In this document: piece after piece, positions 44,443 to 53,043 of the stretch
Layout of the letters: each line of letters begins with the position of its first letter
Position numbering within the stretch: the stretch's first letter is position 1
From: DASWIG01 sp965371445
GTDB taxonomy: Bacteria > Acidobacteriota > Thermoanaerobaculia > Multivoradales > J023
Reading direction: 5' to 3'
NCBI GenBank assembly: GCA_965371445.1
Contig: CBDUYN010000031.1
Location: 5,360 to 69,359, forward strand
DNA length: 64,000 bases
Position numbers and translations under genes: made by a program
The notes under the pieces: generated by a model
Told to the model about the DNA's origin: nothing
Databases searched by the model: none
The model's input: only the letters and a program-made list of their open reading frames with translations

Positions 44443-44778
44443 ATGAAGCCCCCCGCACACGTCCATTTGTCCACCGCTACCCTGCTCGTCTCGCTCGCCC
44501 TGGCCGGTTGCCTCGCCCGCAGCGAGCGGCTGACGACTCACTCCTTGTCGCCTTCGACCACCGCGCAGGCCCCGGCGGCTGACCCTGGAGGCGAGCTTCC
44601 CGCCGCCCTGGAAACCGAGATCCCGAAGCTCATGGACGAAGCCGGCGTCCCCGGTCTGGCCGTCGCGCTGGGGCGCAACGCCTTCCTCGACGAAGGACGC
44701 CAGGCAGGTTTCGACCTCTACCGCGAGCTCAGCCGAAAGCAACCGGAGGTGCTCGACGGGCCCGCCACCGAACGGTAA
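44443..44778 (+). pseudogene. Truncated serine hydrolase lipoprotein
   Basis: The start is intact: AGGAG, ATG and a lipoprotein signal (LLVSLALAGC), then the opening of a beta-lactamase/serine hydrolase domain (ALETEIPKLMDEAGVPGLAVAL). The catalytic SxxK and everything after is missing; the frame continues directly as GRNAFLDEGRQAGFDLYREL, which looks like part of a C-terminal TPR-like tail. A further piece, LLPALHGLGQATLDAGRLEQ then ALDTYRK, is seen in another frame at about 44833-44920. A large internal deletion has destroyed the enzyme, though a short lipoprotein may still be made. Confidence 0.65.
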
Positions 44779-45016
44779 GACGCCCGCTCGTCGTCGGGCG
44801 CCAGCTTCAGGATCCAACGTCGAACGTCACCCGGACCTGCTGCCGGCGTTGCACGGACTGGGACAGGCCACGCTCGACGCCGGCCGCCTGGAACAGGCCC
44901 TCGACACCTACCGCAAGCCGGCGCGTGAAAGCTGTCTGGCTCTCTTCTTGCCTTCTTGCCATCCCGCCCCTCTTCCGCCCCTCTTCCCCCTGGTGTTTTC
45001 GTCTATACTGGAGAAA

Positions 45017-45877
45017 ATGAGGCTCTTCTCCTTCACCTGCCCACAGTGCGGTGGCACGACGGCGACACGGGGCGAGGCCATGGCCGGCCTCCATCAGGTG
45101 ATCTGCGGCTCCTGCGCGAGCCCGATGGTTCGGCCTTATCCTTGGCGCTGTCCACGCTGCCGCTGCCGGGACTATCACTGGTGGCTCGACGGCTCCGGCG
45201 AGAGCCGGTTCGCCGTGGCCTGCGCCCGTTGCGGTCATCACCACTCCGACGCCGACCAAAGACGGGAGTCGCTGATCCCGACGGCCGTGACGCTGGTGGT
45301 TCTCGCCGGAGCCATGGCCGACCGCTACCTGCTGCAGCCACGGCTCGACGCCACCGTGCTGTTTGGGGTCCGCGCTCTGCTGATCGCCCTGGCGGCCGTC
45401 TTGGCGTATCTTCTCGTGCTGCGCCGCTGGTCGTTCGTCCCCGACCTCCTGGAGCGCCGCGGACCGCCGGCAAAGGCGGCAAACCGTGCCGACCGCGGCC
45501 GTCCCATCGCCGTCAAATCTCTCGAAGAGGAATACCGTTACATCCAATTCCATCCTTTTTCCTGCGCCTGCGGCAATCCCGGCCACCACGAGGTCGAATC
45601 GCATGGAGTCGAAATCCGTCCCGCCTGGCTGGCGCGGTGGCTCGGCGGCCAGCTTCTGCCGGTCTTTCACCTCTACGACCTGGTCGCGATCCGCTGCTCA
45701 GAGTGCCGGGGGACCTACTCCTACCGGTTCGACATCGAGTCCTTGACCCACGTTTCCCGGGGGTTTCGACGCCGCTTCCTCGGCGATCCGATGAGCCTGC
45801 TGGGGACGCATATGAACCTGGTCATGCAGTTCCAAAAGGGCCAAGAAGGCAAGAGCTCCTATGGCCTGCGCTTCTAA
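45017..45877 (+). CDS. Zinc-ribbon membrane protein of the CHAT module
   Basis: A 286-residue protein. The N-terminus carries several CxxC zinc-ribbon pairs (CPQCGG, CGSC, CPRCRCRDYHWW, CARCGHHH). Two transmembrane helices follow (LIPTAVTLVVLAGAMADRYLL, VLFGVRALLIALAAVLAYLLVL), then a second cytoplasmic domain with CACGNPGHH and CSECRGTYSYRF. No known family recognised. GGAGA lies four bases upstream of ATG. It overlaps the next gene by 17 bases, so the three genes to 49092 are almost certainly one operon. Confidence 0.75.
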   Translation: MRLFSFTCPQCGGTTATRGEAMAGLHQVICGSCASPMVRPYPWRCPRCRCRDYHWWLDGSGESRFAVACARCGHHHSDADQRRESLIPTAVTLVVLAGAMADRYLLQPRLDATVLFGVRALLIALAAVLAYLLVLRRWSFVPDLLERRGPPAKAANRADRGRPIAVKSLEEEYRYIQFHPFSCACGNPGHHEVESHGVEIRPAWLARWLGGQLLPVFHLYDLVAIRCSECRGTYSYRFDIESLTHVSRGFRRRFLGDPMSLLGTHMNLVMQFQKGQEGKSSYGLRF

Positions 45878-48032
45878 CCTCGACGACAGGACCGTCGAAC
45901 GGCTGTTTCGGCGAACCTACCGAATCAAACGGTGGACGGGTTTCGCCTCGCAGGCGCTCGTCGGGACCGCCTTGATTCTCCCGCTGTCCTGGCTCCTTCG
46001 AGTCGTCTGGCGCTGGCTGCGACCGGGCTCCGAGATGGGCAGCGGCTGCCTGGTGGGGCTGGGGCTCGCCCTCCTCCTCCTGCTGATCCTCGCCGGCGGC
46101 CGCCAGGCGCGGCTCGCCCGGGGTTTCGCCAACCGCGCGGTTGGCGAAAAGCTCTTTCTCCGAGGCGATCGCCGAGCGGCGGTGTTCTTTCAGCGTGCCA
46201 TCGACGAGTTTTCGCAGTTGACGACGAATCCGTCGGTACCGCGGATCATCCGAAAGCTCCACGGATCGCTGGCCTTGGCCTTATCTCTGACGGATCGACC
46301 GGCCGAGGAGGCCTACCCGGCGGCAGTCCTCAGCGGCACCGCCGAGGCCGCGGCGGCGGTGATCTGGCGGCGGGTTCAAACGGCCGGCGGCGGCGAGCTG
46401 GAGCCATTGCTCGCCGACTGGATGAGCGACTTCCTCGACCGGTTCCCGGCGCCCGCCGCCAGCCGCGAGCTTTCGACGACCTTCGCTCGCATCGGCGAGC
46501 TTGCGCTGTCCCGGCGCCGCCCCGACCTCGGGCTCCCCTTCCTCGAAACGGCTCTCGCAACCGTCGTCCGTCGCGACGAGAACGTCGTCCTCGTCCGGGC
46601 CTTGCTGGCCGCCGGTGGCCTGGCCGGCGGCGACGTCGTTGCCGCGGCGCGCCACCTCGCCACGGCTCGCTCGTTGCAGGAGGAGTTGGCGGACGTGATC
46701 GAGTTCAGCTTCGCCGACGTCGTGGAGGTCGGCGACGACGAGCGCGTCGGCGGTGCCCCACCGACGCGAAACGCCAAAGCCTGGCGCCAGATCGAACGCC
46801 GCGTCGGCCGGCCCTTCCCCTGCCCGCCGGCGGCCGTCCTGTACCTCGCCTTCAGCGCCGTCTACCGGTCGCTCGGCGTTCCTTCGCTGGCCTGGCCCTG
46901 CTGCCTCCACGCCCTGAGGGTCCTGCGCGAGGTGGAAGACGCTTTCGCCGGTTTGCAGGGAGCGCTCGATGCGTTGCTCTGCGAGGTGGCCCTGATCGCC
47001 GCCCAGGAGAGCCGCCTGCCGGTCGCGGTGCTGCCGGACGAGGCGCTGGCCGGCGGACTCGTCGCCGGCCGCTGGCCGTGCGATCCGCCGCCGCCGCTGG
47101 TGCTCGACCTGGCGCCGCTGGGGCTCTTCGTTCTCGGACGCTACGAGCAGGAGCCGCCGGCGGTCGAGCTGTTGCAGAAGGTTCTCGGGCGGCATCGCCG
47201 CGCGCCTGAAGCCGGCGACGAATCGACGTCGCCGGCCGCCGCCGGGCTGGCGGCTCTGGCCCTGGACGCCCTCGGCGACCGAGAAGGATCGGGCGAGCGC
47301 CCAGGACCCGCTGTCGAGCTGCCCCGGCCGAGCGACGTCGAATCGCCCTGGGAGCTGTCGCGCTGGGGGCTGGCGGCCGAATGGCTCGGCGACCGCCGGG
47401 CGGCCACCGCGTTCCAGCGGCAGGCGGCCGCGAAGTGCGCCGAGCGGCCCGAGCCGGATCACACCTGGATCGTGCTCAGGGCCGTCCGGCTGCTTTCGGC
47501 CGAAGAAGGAGCCGCCGCCGCCCTCGGCCCGTGCCGCGAATGGTTGGAGCAGGCCCTCGACCGCGGCTGGCCTCGCGAAGCCTGCGCCTGCATCGGCGTC
47601 CTCGACGGCCGCCTCGCCAGCGCCGAAGGCGCCCGCGAGGTGGTGGACGATGCCATCCTCCGAGCCGGCGCCGCCTGCCGTGACGGTTACAGGGTGGAGC
47701 GGCTCCACCTGGCCCGCCTCGCCGGCCGGCAGGCTTACGAAGACGAGGAATGGGGGGAGGCCGGCGCGCGGTTGGCCACCTACCTCGAGGACGTCGACCT
47801 GCTGCGCCGCGACGTCGAAGCGGCGGGGCTCCCGGCCCACGTCGATCCGCGGCGCGTCGCCGAGGCTTTCTCCATGGCGGTGGATTCGTTCAGCCGCCTG
47901 CAGGACCACCAACGCGCCCTCGGCTGGTCGGAACGTAGCAAACGCTGGCACCTGCACGGTGCCGGTTGGCGTCCGAGCGTCGCACCGGTCGCAGCTCCCC
48001 GAAGCTATCCCTTCACCGGCGACGACCGTTAG
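45861..48032 (+). CDS. Membrane-anchored helical-repeat protein of the CHAT module
   Basis: A 723-residue protein with two N-terminal transmembrane helices (ALVGTALILPLSWLLRVVW, GCLVGLGLALLLLLILAGG) followed by about 620 residues of alanine/leucine-rich helices that look like degenerate TPR or SEL1-type repeats (GEKLFLRGDRRAAVFFQRAI, LGLPFLETALATVV, LGDRRAATAFQRQAAAK, YEDEEWGEAGARLATYLED). No catalytic motif is visible. In CHAT systems, helical-repeat partners act as sensors or scaffolds for the protease, so it is the likely trigger subunit. Confidence 0.72.
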   Translation: MACASNLDDRTVERLFRRTYRIKRWTGFASQALVGTALILPLSWLLRVVWRWLRPGSEMGSGCLVGLGLALLLLLILAGGRQARLARGFANRAVGEKLFLRGDRRAAVFFQRAIDEFSQLTTNPSVPRIIRKLHGSLALALSLTDRPAEEAYPAAVLSGTAEAAAAVIWRRVQTAGGGELEPLLADWMSDFLDRFPAPAASRELSTTFARIGELALSRRRPDLGLPFLETALATVVRRDENVVLVRALLAAGGLAGGDVVAAARHLATARSLQEELADVIEFSFADVVEVGDDERVGGAPPTRNAKAWRQIERRVGRPFPCPPAAVLYLAFSAVYRSLGVPSLAWPCCLHALRVLREVEDAFAGLQGALDALLCEVALIAAQESRLPVAVLPDEALAGGLVAGRWPCDPPPPLVLDLAPLGLFVLGRYEQEPPAVELLQKVLGRHRRAPEAGDESTSPAAAGLAALALDALGDREGSGERPGPAVELPRPSDVESPWELSRWGLAAEWLGDRRAATAFQRQAAAKCAERPEPDHTWIVLRAVRLLSAEEGAAAALGPCREWLEQALDRGWPREACACIGVLDGRLASAEGAREVVDDAILRAGAACRDGYRVERLHLARLAGRQAYEDEEWGEAGARLATYLEDVDLLRRDVEAAGLPAHVDPRRVAEAFSMAVDSFSRLQDHQRALGWSERSKRWHLHGAGWRPSVAPVAAPRSYPFTGDDR

Positions 48033-48063
48033 AACGAGCCTTTGAAGTGACGAGCCTGCGGCC

Positions 48064-49092
48064 ATGACTGCGAACACGAGAGCGATGAGCTTCGACGTCG
48101 AGCCCGCCGTCACCTGGCGCCGGGTGGAGCGCCTCCCGGACGACGTCCTCGTCGCCGATTTTCACGTCGGTTGCGATTGGGTGAATCTCACCGTCGCTCG
48201 TCAGGGTCGTTGCCAGTCCTTCAGGATGCCTTTCTCCTTCGCCATGCTGCCTGAGCTGCGAGGCCTTTCCGGCCGAACACGCGACCTGCGCAGAGCGCGC
48301 AAGGTTGCGGTCCGAGAGGACTCGAAGCTGATCGAGCCGATCGTCGAGCTCGCCGAAGGTTGCTCGATGATCTACCTGGTTCCACACGGCCCTCTTGAGC
48401 ACTATCCGCTCCACGCCGTAAGCGCCGGGGGCAAGACTCTGCTCGACATGGCGCCGGTGGTTTATCTGCCCTACCTCGGCATGTTGCCGGAAGCACCGGC
48501 GGCACCGCCGGCGAGCTGGAAGGCGCTGGTGATGGGCAACATGACAGGCGATCTGCCGGGGGCCGAGCGGGAAGCCGAGGAGGTCGCTCGCCGGCTGGGC
48601 ACCGAGGCCCATCTGGGCCAGGCCGCGACCCTGGAGCTCCTGCGCAGCCAGGTGACGGGAAAGAACCTCTTGCACATCGCCGGCCACGGCTACTTCGATC
48701 CGGCGGCGCCCCTGACCTCCGGCATCCCTTTTCCCGACGGCATCCTGACGGTTCGCCACATCCATGAGCTGGGCATGCAGGATTGCCGGGTGGTTTTGTC
48801 CGGATGTGTCACGGGCCTCGGCGGCGATCGGCCGGGTGAGGGTTTCAGCTCGCTTCTCGGAGCGTGTCTTGCCGCCGGCGCGCCGGCGCTGCTGGTCTCC
48901 CTTTGGGAGGTCGACGACGACGACGCGCAACGCTTCATGGTCGATTTCTACGATCGGGCGAATCGCGGCGAGAGCACGTTTTCCCACGCCCTTCGTGAGA
49001 GCTACTTGAACCTGCGAGACCGCAGCCGGACCCTGCGCGGCAACACGGATCCCTACTACTGGGCGGCGTTCAAAGCGGTCGGCCGGTGGTGA
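48064..49092 (+). CDS. CHAT-domain caspase-like protease
   Basis: A 342-residue CHAT protein. The catalytic dyad is visible: His208 in LLHIAGHGYFD and Cys248 in VVLSGCVTG, with the usual LVPHGPLEHYPLHAV and SLLGACLAAGAPALLVSLWEVDDDDAQRFMVDFY before and after, and SYLNLRD near the end. CHAT proteases cleave protein targets when activated by a partner (for example separase relatives and TPR-CHAT of type III-E CRISPR). Here the repeat domain is a separate membrane protein rather than fused. Gap to the upstream gene is 31 bases. Confidence 0.9.
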   Translation: MTANTRAMSFDVEPAVTWRRVERLPDDVLVADFHVGCDWVNLTVARQGRCQSFRMPFSFAMLPELRGLSGRTRDLRRARKVAVREDSKLIEPIVELAEGCSMIYLVPHGPLEHYPLHAVSAGGKTLLDMAPVVYLPYLGMLPEAPAAPPASWKALVMGNMTGDLPGAEREAEEVARRLGTEAHLGQAATLELLRSQVTGKNLLHIAGHGYFDPAAPLTSGIPFPDGILTVRHIHELGMQDCRVVLSGCVTGLGGDRPGEGFSSLLGACLAAGAPALLVSLWEVDDDDAQRFMVDFYDRANRGESTFSHALRESYLNLRDRSRTLRGNTDPYYWAAFKAVGRW

Positions 49093-49095
49093 ATC

Positions 49096-49377
49096 CTATT
49101 CCTTGAAGAGGTGGTAGACCGCGCCGCAGGCGACGTACATGCCGTTGAAGAGCGGTATGCCGACGGCGACGGCGATGACCAGACGGATGGTCCAATGCCA
49201 GCCGAAGTAGCCGGCGGCCAGAAAGAGGCCGGCGAAGATCGGCACGTACATCAAGGCGTAGAAGAGCAACATCGGCACGGTAGGGCGGCCGATGGCTTCC
49301 CGCCAGACATACTCGATGAACAGGCCGACGAAGGCGATTCCCAGAAGAATCAGGCCTGCGGTGGCGGTGGTCGGCAT
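49096..49377 (-). CDS. Small three-helix membrane protein
   Basis: A 93-residue hydrophobic protein with three predicted helices (TAGLILLGIAFVGLFIEYVW, MLLFYALMYVPIFAGLFLAA, LVIAVAVGIPLFNGMYVACG). It is convergent with the CHAT gene with three bases between the stops. No family recognised. Confidence 0.65.
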   Translation of the reverse strand: MPTTATAGLILLGIAFVGLFIEYVWREAIGRPTVPMLLFYALMYVPIFAGLFLAAGYFGWHWTIRLVIAVAVGIPLFNGMYVACGAVYHLFKE

Positions 49378-49542
49378 CCTTCGATCTTCCTACGTGTGCC
49401 GCGCTGTACCTATCGCCCGAACGGTCTTCCAAGGAGACCCCACACCTCTGTGCCACAGCAAGAGGTGCGGGCTCATGAGAGTAGCAGGAATCGGGCTGTG
49501 GGGCTAGCTGAGGCTGGCCCGGAGCGTTCTTCGGTAGGACCT

Positions 49543-50064
49543 CTAACCCCTGCGTTCGTAGATCTCAAACGTGAACGCATACGCGTGGCGCTCGTCCGCG
49601 CCGTGCGCCTCCTCCGCGACCAGCTCCCAGGAGCCGTCCTCGAAACTCGGCATCCAAACGTCGCCCTCGACCTCGGCATGGACCCGGGTGAGGTAGAGGC
49701 GGTCGGCCCGTCCCAGGGCGGCGGCAAAAAGCTCGGCACCGCCGATGACGAAGACCTCGTCGTCGTCCGCGGCGAGCGCCAGGGCTTCGTCCAGGCTCGA
49801 CACCACCTCGGCCCCCTTCAATTCGTAGCCCGGACGCCGGCTCAGCACGATCGAACGCCGCTTCGGCAGGGGACGGCCGATCGACTCCCAGGTGCGCCGT
49901 CCCATGACGATCGCGTGACCTGTCGTGAGGCGCTTGAGCCGCCGCAGGTCCGCCGGCAGGCGCCAGGGCAGCTCGCCCCGGTTTCCGATCACCCGGTTCT
50001 CGGCCATGGCGACGAGGAGTGATACCGTCCCCCTGGGGGGATCGAGGGGGGGAGACACCGTCAT
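49543..50064 (-). CDS. folA: Dihydrofolate reductase with a repeat-derived N-terminus
   Basis: A 173-residue DHFR: SLLVAMAENRVIGNRGELPWRLPADLRRLKRLTTGHAIVMGRRTWESIG and VFVIGGAELFAAALGRADRLYLTRV are the core motifs. It regenerates tetrahydrofolate. The first residues TVSPPLDPPRGT are encoded by a dispersed repeat and replace the usual short start before LLVAMA. GGAGGGACG immediately upstream supports the start at 50064. It sits just downstream of thyA, as in many bacteria. Confidence 0.95.
   Translation of the reverse strand: MTVSPPLDPPRGTVSLLVAMAENRVIGNRGELPWRLPADLRRLKRLTTGHAIVMGRRTWESIGRPLPKRRSIVLSRRPGYELKGAEVVSSLDEALALAADDDEVFVIGGAELFAAALGRADRLYLTRVHAEVEGDVWMPSFEDGSWELVAEEAHGADERHAYAFTFEIYERRG
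50025..50052 (+). repeat. Dispersed G/C-run repeat, copy C (inside folA start)
   Basis: CCGTCCCCCTGGGGGG, two variable bases, CGAGGGGGGG. On the minus strand it encodes SPPLDPPRGTV, the first residues of DHFR, in frame. Confidence 0.75.
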
Positions 50065-50073
50065 CGTCCCTCC

Positions 50074-50868
50074 TCAGACCGCCACAGGCGCCCGGATCGT
50101 GGGATGCGGATCGTAGCCCTCGAGCGTGAAGTGCTCGTAGCGGAGCTCGTCGAGCGACTGGACATCCGGGTCGAGGCGCATGCGCGGCAGGGGCCGCGGC
50201 TCGCGGGAGAGCTGGAGGTCGGCCTGCTCGAAGTGGTTGGTATAGAGGTGAGCGTCGCCGAAAGTGTGGACGAAGTCGCCGGGCTTGAGGTCCGTGACGT
50301 GCGCCACCATCATCGTCAGGAGCGAGTAGGAGGCGATGTTGAAAGGCACGCCAAGGAAGAGGTCGGCGCTGCGCTGGTAGAGCTGGCAGGAGAGGCGTCC
50401 GTCAGCGACGTAGAACTGGAAGAGGAGGTGACAGGGCGGCAGTGCCATCTTCGGCACGTCGGCCGGATTCCAGGCGCTGACGACGAGCCGCCGGCAGTCG
50501 GGATCGGTCTTGATCCTCTCGACCACGTCGCCGAGCTGGTCGATCGAGTGGCCGTCGGGCGCCGCCCAAGAGCGCCATTGACGGCCGTAGACGGGTCCGA
50601 GCTCGCCCTCCTCGTCGGCCCACTCGTCCCAGATCTTGACCCCGTGCTCGCGCAGATAGGCGACGTTGGTCTCGCCGCGCAGGAACCACAGGAGCTCGTG
50701 GACGACCGACTTCACGTGGACGCGCCTGGTGGTCAGGAGCGGAAAGCCGGCGCTCAGGTCGAAGCGCATCTGGTAGCCGAAGAGGCTTCGCGTCCCGGTG
50801 CCGGTACGGTCGCCCTTGGGGGTGCCGTGGTGGCGCACCTTGCGCAGCAGGTCGAGGTAGCTCTTCAT
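50074..50868 (-). CDS. thyA: Thymidylate synthase
   Basis: A 264-residue ThyA, the same length as the E. coli enzyme. Typical motifs: GDRTGTGTRSLFGYQMRFDL, HELLWFLRGETNVAYL, YGRQWR, catalytic cysteine in LPPCHLLFQFYV, and QLYQRSADLFLGVPFNIASYSLL. It methylates dUMP using methylene-tetrahydrofolate. folA follows nine bases after the stop. Confidence 0.97.
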   Translation of the reverse strand: MKSYLDLLRKVRHHGTPKGDRTGTGTRSLFGYQMRFDLSAGFPLLTTRRVHVKSVVHELLWFLRGETNVAYLREHGVKIWDEWADEEGELGPVYGRQWRSWAAPDGHSIDQLGDVVERIKTDPDCRRLVVSAWNPADVPKMALPPCHLLFQFYVADGRLSCQLYQRSADLFLGVPFNIASYSLLTMMVAHVTDLKPGDFVHTFGDAHLYTNHFEQADLQLSREPRPLPRMRLDPDVQSLDELRYEHFTLEGYDPHPTIRAPVAV

Positions 50869-50978
50869 GGGTTCGAATTCTACGCCGGCCGGCCGGGATC
50901 CGGAAACCCGCCGTCCTCTGGTAGCGTAGAGTCGAGCGGCGGCACCAGGAGCCGCCGGCAACCACAGGAGCCTTCATC

Positions 50979-53033
50979 ATGGACGAGCACGACGCGCCGA
51001 ACGAACGGCCGGATTCCCCAATAGACGCCGCGGACGCCGACACGCCGGCGGAAGCTTCGCCGGACGAGCCGCCACCCTATCCGGAGCCCGCCGCTCCCGA
51101 GCCACCGCCGCCGGTCGCTTCGTCCGCGGCGACGGCACGGCCAGCTTCGGGTGTGTCTGCGATGACGTTCGGCGGCTTTCTGCTCGCCGTCTGGCAGGGC
51201 ATCGACCTCATGCGCCGGATCTTCGTCAACCTACTTTTCGTCGGCGTGGTCTTCGGCTTCTTCTTCTTCGCCCTCCTCCTCATGGGGATGGCGGCGGCGG
51301 CAGGGGGCGAGGGCGGCGGCGTGGTCGCGGTGCCGAAGTCGACGGCGCTCGTCCTGCAGCCCAAGGGCCTCGTCGTCGAGCAGCTGAGTGGCGACCCGAT
51401 GGACCGGGCGCTGCAGAAGATGATCGGCAACGAGGTGCCGGAGGCGCTCTTGAAAGACATGATCGACGCCATCCGGGAGGCCAAGGACGACGATCGGGTC
51501 AAGGTGCTCGTCCTCGACTTGAACCAGATGCTCGGCGCCGGGTTGACAAAGCTCCAGGAGCTGCGTGCGGCGGTCTACGACTTCAAGGAAAGCGGCAAGC
51601 CGGTCGTCGCCACCGCCGACGCCTACGACATGGCGCGCTACCACCTGGCGAGCTCGGCCGACGAGGTCTACCTCCACGAGATGGGGGGCGTTTTCCTCGA
51701 AGGTTACGGCCGCTACCCCACCTATTACAAGAAAGGCCTCGACAAGTACGGAATCGACTGGAACGTCTTCTGGGTCGGCACCTACAAGTCGGCCGTCGAG
51801 CCCTACATGCTGGAGGGGATGTCGCAAGGCGCGAGAGACGTGAACCTGGCCTGGCTCGGCGACCTGTGGAACGCCTACCTGGACGACGTGTCGACGGCCC
51901 GCAACCTGACGGTCGAGGAGGTGAGGTCCTCGGCCGACGACATGAACGCCTACCTCGCCGAGGCGAACGGCGACACGGCGCAGATGGCGCTACAGCTCGG
52001 CCTCGTCGACCACGTGGGACAGCGCGACGCCTTGCGCGAACGGCTGATCGAGATCACCGGCGAGGACGACGACACCCATTCCTATTACGGTATCGGCTAC
52101 GACGACTACCTGCGGGCCGTCCACCACCGTGACCCGTCGGGCGGCGACGGCACGGTGGCGGTGGTGGTCGCCAAGGGGACGATCTTAAACGGCCACCAGC
52201 CGCCGGGGACGATCGGCGGCGACTCGACCGCGGCGCTGATCCGCCGCGCCCGCCATGACGAGGACGTGAAGGCGCTCGTGCTGCGGGTCGACTCGGGAGG
52301 CGGCAGCGCGTTCGCCTCGGAGGTGATCCGCCGCGAGCTCGAGCTGCTGCGCGAGGCGGGCAAGCCGGTCGTCGTGTCGATGGGTACCTACGCCGCCTCG
52401 GGCGGCTACTGGATCGCCACGTCCGCGGACGAGATCTGGGCGAGCCCGACGACGGTCACCGGATCGATCGGCATCTTCGGCTTTTTCCCGACGTTTCAAA
52501 GACCCCTCGAAAAGTACCTCGGCATGGAGGTCGACGGCGTCGGCACCACGTGGCTTTCGGGCATACGTCCCGACCGGGAGATGCCCGAGCAACTCGGGAC
52601 GGCGTTGCAGCTCATGATCGAGCAGGGATACCGCGAGTTCACCGACCGGGTCGGCGAGGCACGCGGCATGACCTTTGAAGAAGTCGACGCAATCGGCCAG
52701 GGCCGGGTGTGGAGTGGCTTACGGGCGCAGGAGAAAGGGCTCGTCGACAATCTCGGCAGCCTCGGCGACGCCATCGCGTCGGCCGCCGGGTACGCCGGGT
52801 TGGGCGAGGAGTATGGTGTCGAATACCTGGAAAAAGAGCTCGACTTCGCCGACCGGATGTTGATCGACATGCTCGAGGAGGCCAGTGCTTTTTACCGTCC
52901 GGCGGCGCGGAGCGCCGGTCCGGCCGGGCTCGGCGCGCGGCTGGTGCGTCTCCTCGAAGAACAGCTCAAGACGTTTGAGCGTTTCGACGACCCGATGGGA
53001 ATCTACGCCCACTGCCTCTGCGAGGTGGATTAG
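50979..53033 (+). CDS. sppA: Signal peptide peptidase SppA (67K type)
   Basis: A 684-residue membrane protease with two S49 domains. An N-terminal Pro/Glu-rich cytoplasmic tail precedes one helix (FVNLLFVGVVFGFFFFALLLMGMAA). The catalytic lysine is K270 in WVGTYKSAVEPYM and the nucleophile is S474 in GTYAASGGYWIATSADEIWASPTTVTGSIG. It degrades cleaved signal peptides in the inner membrane. AGGAG at its end serves the following selenoprotein gene. Confidence 0.92.
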   Translation: MDEHDAPNERPDSPIDAADADTPAEASPDEPPPYPEPAAPEPPPPVASSAATARPASGVSAMTFGGFLLAVWQGIDLMRRIFVNLLFVGVVFGFFFFALLLMGMAAAAGGEGGGVVAVPKSTALVLQPKGLVVEQLSGDPMDRALQKMIGNEVPEALLKDMIDAIREAKDDDRVKVLVLDLNQMLGAGLTKLQELRAAVYDFKESGKPVVATADAYDMARYHLASSADEVYLHEMGGVFLEGYGRYPTYYKKGLDKYGIDWNVFWVGTYKSAVEPYMLEGMSQGARDVNLAWLGDLWNAYLDDVSTARNLTVEEVRSSADDMNAYLAEANGDTAQMALQLGLVDHVGQRDALRERLIEITGEDDDTHSYYGIGYDDYLRAVHHRDPSGGDGTVAVVVAKGTILNGHQPPGTIGGDSTAALIRRARHDEDVKALVLRVDSGGGSAFASEVIRRELELLREAGKPVVVSMGTYAASGGYWIATSADEIWASPTTVTGSIGIFGFFPTFQRPLEKYLGMEVDGVGTTWLSGIRPDREMPEQLGTALQLMIEQGYREFTDRVGEARGMTFEEVDAIGQGRVWSGLRAQEKGLVDNLGSLGDAIASAAGYAGLGEEYGVEYLEKELDFADRMLIDMLEEASAFYRPAARSAGPAGLGARLVRLLEEQLKTFERFDDPMGIYAHCLCEVD

Positions 53034-53043
53034 GAGCCAACCC

